Source: Epichloe hybrida
Taxonomy: Eukaryota > Ascomycota > Sordariomycetes > Hypocreales > Clavicipitaceae
Reading direction: 5' to 3'
Assembly (NCBI GenBank): GCA_019022495.1
Contig: JAFEKR010000001.1
Coordinates: 5,270,001-5,334,000 of the forward strand
DNA length: 64,000 nucleotides
Shown: positions 56,270 through 64,000 of the stretch, in pieces
How positions within the stretch are numbered: the stretch's first letter is position 1
Layout of the letters: each line of letters opens with the position of its first letter
Position numbers and translations under genes: made by a program
The notes under the pieces: generated by a model
The model's database searches: none
What the model saw: the letters and a program-made list of their open reading frames with translations, nothing else
What the model was told of the DNA's origin: nothing

Positions 56270-59266
56270 TTAGTACCACCGCACATCCGCCATGTTATTG
56301 CCAGCGCTTAGAAAGGCATCGATGTCTCCGACGCCCTCGGTTTCCAACGCGTTCAGGAGTTCCACTTGCTGAGACTGAGAGAGGCTACCTTGTCTGCCGG
56401 GAAGGAATCCATATTGACCATGGGCGTCGATACCAGCAGCCATGGTCTGCAGACCGCCTAAATTCGCAGTGGGGGTCTCTGTAAAGTTATTTGGCATGGC
56501 GTCATTGAAGAAGTTGGTGCTTAGGTGGCCAAAGTTGTAGGGCGAGATGAAGGGAGCAGGTGGAGAGAACCAGTCAGCTGCAGACGAGGCAACTGGAAGT
56601 GGCCGCTGAGGGACTGATGGTCTTGTCGCAGTGAAATTTGGCATCATTTGAGTGGCCTGCGCTGCTTGAGGAGGCGGCGTATGGTGATCTTGCATCGGAA
56701 CTACTCGAGGAGCAGATGATGCTCCTGACAGGGCAGCACCGTTCAGTGGCATATGAGGCGGCGACAAGGTTGTACTAGGGGTGGTGGCCGACATGGTGCC
56801 TGTTGGTATCGAATCTGGTGGTGTTGGCATTTGTGCTGAGTTCTGATTGACCGATGGTGTCGTGCTATGATCAGGGGCTGCTGCTGCAGCGACCCCAGCC
56901 GCCGCCGCCGCCTGCACCATATCCTCGGGCGCTCCCTCGGGCGGGAAGTAGGAGAATCTTCGCCCGCTCGAATCTGTCGCTGGATTGCAAAAGATGGAGT
57001 TGCTTCTGAACGTTGGTTGAGGTGGTGGATAGCTTGGATCAAAGGTATAGGCGTTCATAGACTCGGGTGGTGAGTCGAAAACAAACCCAAACTGAGGAGG
57101 GTTAAGGTAGGAGAGTTGGTTTCTAGGGTGAGCATAGCTCTCGGGTGATGATTGTGGCTCGGTAGCAGCTGAAGGACTGGCGAAGGAGAACATAGGCTGT
57201 TGATTATCAGGGCTCCTCTCGTAACTTTGTAGACACGCTCTAGATATGGCGGAATACAGCTGGGAGGTGTAGCTTGTGCCTGGCCAGCGTTCAGCACATC
57301 TGTCCAAACATGACAAAGCCTTGTCGAGTAGCTCTTCCACTTCCTGTCTGGCATGAGCCTGTCGGACCTCTGCATAAGAGGTAGACCAAAGCAGCACGTT
57401 CAAACTCGAGGAGAGCATGATGAGTAGTGTCCAAGTCATGCTGAAGAAACTGCAATCCATTTGCCTCTGCATCGAATTGATCACATACTTTGAGCTTTCG
57501 AAACAAATGCTGGCCGCGTTGGTCGAAGGCTGCGGGACTTGTGGCGAAGGCCGGTACAAAACGACTCGCGTATAGTGATAGAAGCAGGCAAACCTCAACA
57601 CACGGGTTAGCCAAAAGTCTCGCGACTTGCGGGTTTGGTGCTTTCAGGAAACATACCATAAAGGACTCCATTGTGGGTTTTGAGGCGCATTGTCCAACCA
57701 TGCCTTCAACCTCTGTTCCATATTGCCATACCAAGGACTTGAGTCGTTGTTGGGCTCTGATCGCTTTTGCTCATACAGCGTTCGCCTGATTTCTTCTGAG
57801 AACTCTCTTGATTTGAATATGTGAATAGCGACGGCTTTTCGATCACTTTGGGGACCTGCCGCAATTCCATTCGGTGTAATGTATTCGTCATCTACGTCAG
57901 CAAAGAACGGAACATTGAGTCTATCGTTCCCTGCTGCGATACCACTGGGGCGGCCCAGATGATAAGAGAGGTCAGAGTCCATCGTAGCCACAATCCATAC
58001 AAGACGCCTCCGCAAATCAATTGTCTGGGGATCTGTATTGTAGCCGGCGGTGATATTTTTCTCGTCTGTCAGGCCTTCTTGTTGACAGATTCGAGTCGCA
58101 AGGCCGATCACATAGTACACAGGTGTCCTTGTAGGGGTGAGGAGAGAATAGTGGCCGATGAGGATGAGACACTGCAGAGTCTTCAGGTCTTTAGGTCGGA
58201 TAACGGCTTCAGAGTACTGCATCGCAGACAAGTAGTAGCCGTCCGCTAAGCCAGCGTACTGCAGGTCAAACTTTTGCAGGGCGATGGCAATTACCATGCG
58301 AACAACAAAATTCTTATATGAGTCCTTGTCACCGCTGTAGACTGCTTCCAAGTCGTCTTGAAAGTTTTTATCGTGTAAGGCCGGCCAAAATACTTGCGCT
58401 AGAAAAAAAAGAAAAAAAAAGCAAATGTTAGGTCATGACGGGATCAAAGCACTGATGTAGAATGAAATGCTAAGGAGTCTTACATCTCTGGGTGAACAGT
58501 TCAACGAGCTTTTCCATGGTGGCACGGGATGGCAAGCCTTCTGCAGGTCTCTCACTGAGTATAGGATAACTTTTCGTCTCACCGTTCGGCGGGCCAGTCA
58601 TTTGGATAGACTGCATACGGGCCTGCCCTCTGGCCCTGACCTCTGGGATGAGGTCCGAAATGCGATTCGAGGCCGTATACCTCTTGGCTTCCTCCATCAG
58701 GAGCCGCGTCATGGCAATTCCACTGCTGGGCCCCAAATATCTGGAGGTTTCATCACTGGCTTTCAGCCTGATCATGCCCCCTGGTCGCACAATATCCTCG
58801 GTGGTACGAGGGTAGTCGCTATCGTCGTCCGTGTACTGAGCCAGCTCAGCTTCCAAGGCTCGAACCTTGTCCTGAAGTTTGACGACATAGTAGCGATTGA
58901 TCTTCTTGCCTTTTGCCGTATCCAGATACTCGCATGTTGAGCCAGATCTTTCGCATGGAAGACATCGAGGTAATGTCGGGTCACAGCGGGTTTTACGCTA
59001 GTATAGAGTATCTTGTAAGTATGCTGACAGGACAGAGCGAGAAAACCAAGAGATGGGATAGAGTTATGCTTCTCAAGTTCTTCTGAACGTACCTGGCGAC
59101 AGCGGCAGCACGCAGTGAGTGTGTGGGCAACACGGGGGCCGGATCCGTCCTCGTCGGAGATATCGTCTTGATGTCTCGCAGGTTTCTGATGTTGAGGGCT
59201 ATATGACTGAGTCGGGCGAGGTGGCATAGATTCCAGACCCTGTCGGAATATGTGACCTGGATCCAT
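56270..59266 (-). CDS. Zn(II)2Cys6 transcription factor with fungal_trans domain
   Basis: Four exons on the minus strand (59266-59093, 58997-58484, 58398-57657, 57593-56270) give 917 residues. Intron 1 splits the zinc cluster C53-x2-C56-x6-C63-x6-C70-x2-C73-x6-C80. A coiled-coil linker follows (KINRYYVVKLQDKVRALEAE), typical of dimerisation. The middle (about 150-620) is the fungal-specific transcription factor domain, with the LRRRLVWIVATMDSDLSYHLGRPSGI signature split here into its recognisable parts. The last 300 residues are Q/P/S-rich and end in a conserved-looking acidic module (ETEGVGDIDAFL). Introns are 95, 85 and 63 nt. It is transcribed away from another zinc-cluster gene at 61702. 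I cannot name the orthologue or its regulon. Confidence 0.88.
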
Positions 59267-61701
59267 CGTTCAAAGCTACGAATAATATTATGCGACAATG
59301 AGAAACCGTCTCGGACAGTGGCGCGAGAATGATATGGTGTGCGAGAGGGGGCTCTTCAAGACAGACGGCGTCAAATCAAAAGAAGAAGACCCCAATGTTT
59401 GGTTGCACAAGATGCTGCATTGATTTGTCGACGGAAGTCTGGGAGGTCCGCTGGTTCGTCCAAACGGACTATTGGTCAGTTGGTCGGGGCAACGGAGTGT
59501 CTCGACTCATATCAACAACATAGAAGCTTTGCTGTCATCAAGACTCCTCTCGTTCTCGCAATCGAGTTAATGACCAGGGTGGTGATGGTCCGCGATGCCG
59601 AGGTGCGAGGGTGAAGACGCTGCGGGGAGCGGCAAGGTTTATCGTCGACGGTGCGGCGCAGGACTAGAGAACTTTTGACTTTGAAGCGAGTTATTGTGCC
59701 CCGAGTATATGCTTCCGCTGGACGCAACGACCAAAGGGGTTGAGCGAAGGGAGTAGAGGGAGGAATTGGAACAGGAGATTGCGTCGAGTGCAGTGCAGTC
59801 AAGTCAGTGCGCAGTTGGTGAAGTTGTGGTGGAAATGCTCCGGTGTGTTTGCTGGCGACAGCCTGTCGTAACAGGTCGCAACAACACATGGAGTGGAGTG
59901 AACTGAACTCATGCTCTGCGGGCTCTGTACGCTCTGTACGCTCTGTACGCAAGCCAAGCCGAAATTTAGAAACGGGTGGAAATGACTGCAGTGCAGTGTT
60001 CAACATTGGAATTTCAATCTTCTGGGCTGGCTGGCAATAGCCTAGCGCTATAGCGCTCCACCAAGAGCTGCCAACAAGCGCCACCATTTGGTGAAGGGCA
60101 TCCGTCCATTACGTAGTTGAGTCGTTCACAATTATTCCGGGAATTGGGAATCTAGTCGTATTTCCCATTCCATCTACATATTTGAGGTAGAGAGAGACCA
60201 CCGGGGCAAGTCTTGTCTATGTAGACCCGACTCTGACGCCCAAGGTTTAGACTTTCGCCGTCCGTACACATATGTTCCGGGTTCGCGTTAGCTCGGCGAA
60301 AGCGCTCTCTGAACATCGAGACGCCAAGTCGTGTCTAGCAGGACCGCGAATCTCGCTGTCACATGTTACAAGATTCCGGGAATTTTGTCTTTGTCGCTTT
60401 TCGTTTGAGAGAAGGTCCACATTCTGAGGGGTCCGATCGGTGCTGGATTTTCGCTTGCTGGCTGCCAACTCCATCCGTTGAAGAGCAAGGCAAAGGCGCC
60501 AGCAACTTGGCACGAAAGATTTTGCTGTGCTCCTAGGAGCTTTAGCAATCGTGTCTTGATTGATCAGATTTGAATGATCCAGAGGACGACGGAAATGTCG
60601 TTGAAACGAAGTATGAAGGAGAATGTTTCAAGTTGACAGTTTCTGTCGTCATGAGTAAGATGTACTGTGCTGAAGTAACCTGGGTAGCCATGTACTTGGT
60701 AGAGGCGTGTGCTCCTTCCTCAAGTTGCCAATTGATCAGTAGTAATAATTGCCACCCGTCACCAGCTGCTTCCGTGCAACTAAAGAAATACAATGGATCA
60801 AATCCGAGAAGAGCAGGCAGATAGGTGACAAAGAATAACTTTCTTTGTTGACACGATGCCGAGCCCGCATCCTGCCAATTTGAGTTGCGCCACTGGCCGA
60901 ATCCATGGTTTCAATTACACGTCGATGCTCGCTCGTTACGTCCCTTGGATCGATATCAGATCGTTCAAAGCGTCTCATGCAAGTGCCGGGCTGTCTGGTT
61001 CGCTGGCAGGGTAATCATTCCGTGCGGCCCGAAGATGCAGCACAGCGGTCAATGGATTCTCAATGCTGTCACGCCATTCTGGATCTGTCTCCGTCTGCGT
61101 AACCATGTATGTATTACTGCACACAGACAGCGTGGGTGTCAGAGCGCTGATCCGTCAACATTGCTGCAGGATCTAGCATCGGACCGGGCCAGACACCAGA
61201 CCAAGACGTCTCCAGCAGCGACTACATACGAGGAACAGCCTCGACCGTTCTCCTACATACGGTACCGTGTACCCTCCCCCTTCCCCCGCACCTCCCGCCT
61301 TCGCGCTGCCTCATTCGCCCATTCGACTTGCCCGGTCTGGTGGCCGTCGTCACTGAAACTCAATGAAACTAAAGCTCGATCATCACCCGTCGTCAGTCTG
61401 TGCCTCATTCCATTTGCATCCGGCTCTCTGCTGGATACCTACCTACCTAGATAGGCACTTATTATGCCTAACTGCTTTTGCTTAGCTCACAACCCACCAC
61501 GTCACCTCAGTCACCTCAGTTGCGCGCAACTTTCGACTATCAACAAGCTTTGCCGATGAACCCCGTCCATTTCGCAGGGCTTGTACGGACGTATACAATC
61601 ATTGTGCAACTCACAACGCTATTCTCCGAGGACTGCTCTTCATCGCCTACCACCAGACCACGCGCAATATTCCGACAGTTGCTGTCGCGAAGCCTTGCTC
61701 C
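59267..61701. promoter_or_regulatory. Divergent promoter region between two regulators
   Basis: About 2.4 kb between the start codons of two divergent Zn2Cys6 genes. A perfect 14-bp palindrome AGCGCTATAGCGCT lies at 60044-60057 and a triple GCTCTGTAC repeat at about 59927-59953. Open frames are short and non-coding in character. Both promoters must lie here. Confidence 0.5.
60044..60057. promoter_or_regulatory. 14-bp perfect palindrome
   Basis: AGCGCTATAGCGCT reads identically on both strands and lies about 780 bp upstream of the leftward regulator. It is a candidate binding site for a dimeric protein; chance is not excluded. Confidence 0.3.
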
Positions 61702-64000
61702 ATGCCCCGCAGCAGCTTTTCACGAAATCCCTTGCTGAGGGTGTCACGGCCTGTATCCGCGTGCTCACGATGTAAGTTGAAGCTTAAAGATGATGTTGAA
61801 AATCCCCTCCAACCTCAATCTTGAATGAGCTCAGGACGACTAATGCTTCAAGTCCGCAGGTCGCGCCGCCAAAGTCAAGGTAGAGAGCCCGCATCCCATC
61901 CCCCGTTGGATGACAACGGCATGAAAGCATTATAGCTAACTTTGAGACCTTTCAAGTGCGACGGCAAATTACCGGCTTGCACAGCTTGCGAGAAGGCAGG
62001 GCGAGAGTCTGAGTGCTCTGCAGCCAATGATCAATTTGCTAGAGGCAAGGAGAGAAGGTACGTATGCATGGCCAGTGATTGTGGCCGAATCGCCCTCTCG
62101 ACTTGGCAGGTTGCTGACTTTGAGCAATAGCTACGTTGCTGCTCTTGAGCTTCGCATTGAGAAGTTGGAGCGACGACTAGACTACGCGAAATCTCGCAAA
62201 GCATCCCTTGGACAGCATGAGGCTGACGGGACTACACACGCCATTTTAAATGAAGCAGATAGGAGAGACTCGCTTGCGGTCATTCGTGCTGCCATTCACC
62301 GCAAGGCAGCTCGGAACCGGGAAACCTCCGATGTCAACGCGCTGGTGTCAGATTTTGGAATCTTGTATAGCCGTCCTTGCTTGTTATCTCACAGACTCAT
62401 CTCGAAGCTCTCCTAACAGTCAACGATTTATTGTAGGTCTGTTGATGCCACCACCCGAGACTTCGAGCCTTCACTCGGCAACATGACCTTTGCAAGGCTA
62501 GTCTTGGCCGCTGTCACCAAGGACTCATTACATGGATCCTCACAATTCATGCTACCCTCAAGGCAAATTGCCACCAGCATTGTTCAATACTTCACGGCCA
62601 ACATTTATCCTTTATTCCCCTGTCTTTCGGAAACCGCGCTTCTGACTGTTCTGGACGACGTGTACCGCCAAGACGATCGCGTCATCAAAGACTCCGACTA
62701 CTGGATGCTATACCTTGTACTTGCGATAGGTTCAACTGCACAAAGCCGTAGGATAAACGATGAACACTACAACAATGGGGTTGACTTGATATGCAGGGCC
62801 ATGGCGTATGCCGATCGAGCCCTCGCGCCTGGCTATGCAAGCCAGATTCAGTCACTATTGTTGCTGACTCTTTACTCCATGTTGGACCCGGCGCACTTTG
62901 ACACCTGGCACTTGATAGGTCTCACTGCGCGCGCAGTGGTCGACTTGGGACTTCACCAGGACCCCCCCATGAGTTTTGTGACGGATCCTTCAGCTCTTGA
63001 CTTGCGTCGCAAGATTTTCTACTGTACCTATGCATTAGACCGGCAAGTCTTTCCGCGATGATCAATATGCAGCCACGATTCGCTAACTTTGGTTACTACA
63101 GGGCAGTCAGCATGGCTCATGCGCGGCCTTTCTCCTTCACAGATGATTCCATCAATGTAGCCTTTCCTCAAGCTTCTACTTTAGCCGAGAAACAGGCTGT
63201 GTCAGGGCCAATTTCAGGGCCACAGTCCGCTAATCCGGCCCTGCTTCTATTTCAACTTCGACGAGCGCAGTCGTATTGGTACCAAGTCTTGTACCAATCA
63301 GAGCCCACCCCCTTGCCAAATCCTACATCGTTTCTTTGGCAAATGTGCCTGGACATGAGAGAGTGGCAAGAGTCCTTGCCAGGCACCTTGCCTGTCGATA
63401 CATGGCAGATGTTCGAGCAGGAACTACGATACAGCTACGTATATTGCCTGGCCCCATCAATCAGAGCGCCGCAGATTACCGACTACATTCGAATTCTGAT
63501 ATTCGAATTTTCTCTGGAATATCTCAACAGCATGTATGAGATAGCCTGCGGTGGCCTGAATGCTGCACTTTACACGTACCAAGATGCCCTCAAGGTTTAC
63601 TTCATGGCGAATCAATTTCTGGCAGTGTTGCGGGATGCCCAAGATCTTATATTGTCGGGAGCCCACGTTTCTCCACCCCCCAATCCGCCGGGCTCGGCAC
63701 CACCTGCACCGATTCCCAGGCGCCATCTCAGACCAGGCATGCCGGTTGATACCAATCTCGACAGAAGCCTATGGTGCCTCGAACGCACCCCAAAGACGCT
63801 GGAATTGTATGGCATGCGATGGGAGGACGCCATCATGCTGAAGCAGAGCTTCGAGCAACTATCGGGCGAGACGGTGGTTCGATTGCGGAACATTCGTCAT
63901 TCGTCCAGCATGATTTCGGATCAATCCCAGAACCAGTACCACCAAAATAGTCTACATCCCATGAGCCCCCCGACGACCATGCAAATACCTGGACAGCAGC
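61702..64000 (+). CDS. Zn(II)2Cys6 transcription factor, 3' end outside window
   Basis: Six exons are visible: 61702-61771, 61860-61879 (20 nt), 61957-62057, 62131-62364, 62437-63042 and 63102 to the window end, still open; 643 residues so far. The cluster C21-x2-C24-x6-C31-x6-C38-x2-C41-x8-C50 is assembled from three exons: the first cysteine pair from exon 1, RAAKVK from the micro-exon and the rest from exon 3. A coiled coil follows (SYVAALELRIEKLERRL). The fungal_trans domain (about 200-520) shows YWMLYLVLAIGS, LTLYSML and LRRKIFYCTYALDRAVSMAHARP. Intron 5 appears to be GC-AG (donor GCAAGT, 59 nt, CTAAC branch); it is needed to keep the frame. The ATG at 61702 is the only one giving a start directly upstream of the cluster. 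The orthologue is not recognised. Confidence 0.82.

Overview
The window is nuclear DNA of a filamentous ascomycete, most likely a Sordariomycete and possibly Hypocreales. Evidence: short introns of about 60-250 nt with fungal GTAAGT/GTATGT donors and CTAAC/CTGAC-like branch sites, three Zn(II)2Cys6 regulators, a CFEM protein, a decayed HET-domain gene, a Dnf3-type flippase and a Def1 homologue. The lineage is inferred from protein character, not from a database search. I rebuilt exon structures by hand from reading frame, splice sites and family conservation.

Layout, left to right. 0-10 kb: TRP4 (-) and TFIIB/SUA7 (+) diverge, followed by a three-exon P4-ATPase of Dnf3 type (+). 10-23 kb: DEF1 (-), an unrecognised conserved-looking protein with a possible mitochondrial presequence (+), a palindromic MITE-like element, TPA1/OFD1 prolyl hydroxylase (-), a GPI-anchored CFEM protein (-) and PME1 phosphatase methylesterase (-). 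22.7-32.2 kb: a 9.5-kb stretch with no supportable protein gene, rich in microsatellites and 8-10-bp tandem repeats, with one clean hairpin. 32.2-45 kb: a four-exon Zn2Cys6 regulator (+), a small DUF202-like membrane protein (-), a 1208-residue C2H2 zinc-finger protein (+) and a FLC/TRP-like channel (+). 45-51 kb: VPS9 Rab5-GEF (-), a decayed HET-domain pseudogene (-) and the tiny three-exon V-ATPase Vo subunit f gene (-). 52-64 kb: a GPI-anchored copper-only superoxide dismutase (+), a large unrecognised protein (+) and two divergently transcribed Zn2Cys6 regulators, the right-hand one running off the window end.

Most genes are housekeeping (tryptophan synthesis, transcription, lipid flipping, endosomal traffic, vacuolar proton pump, PP2A control). 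There is no biosynthetic cluster, CRISPR array, virus or recognisable large transposon. The accessory flavour comes from the HET relic, the MITE, the two GPI-anchored surface proteins and the repeat-rich gene-poor interval.

The most interesting cross-gene pattern is pure poly-C tracts (7-21 nt) on the coding strand of several introns and 5' leaders. Other noteworthy points are a 20-nt micro-exon inside a zinc cluster, a probable GC-AG intron, and very short first exons in two genes. I did not find a convincing new multi-gene system.
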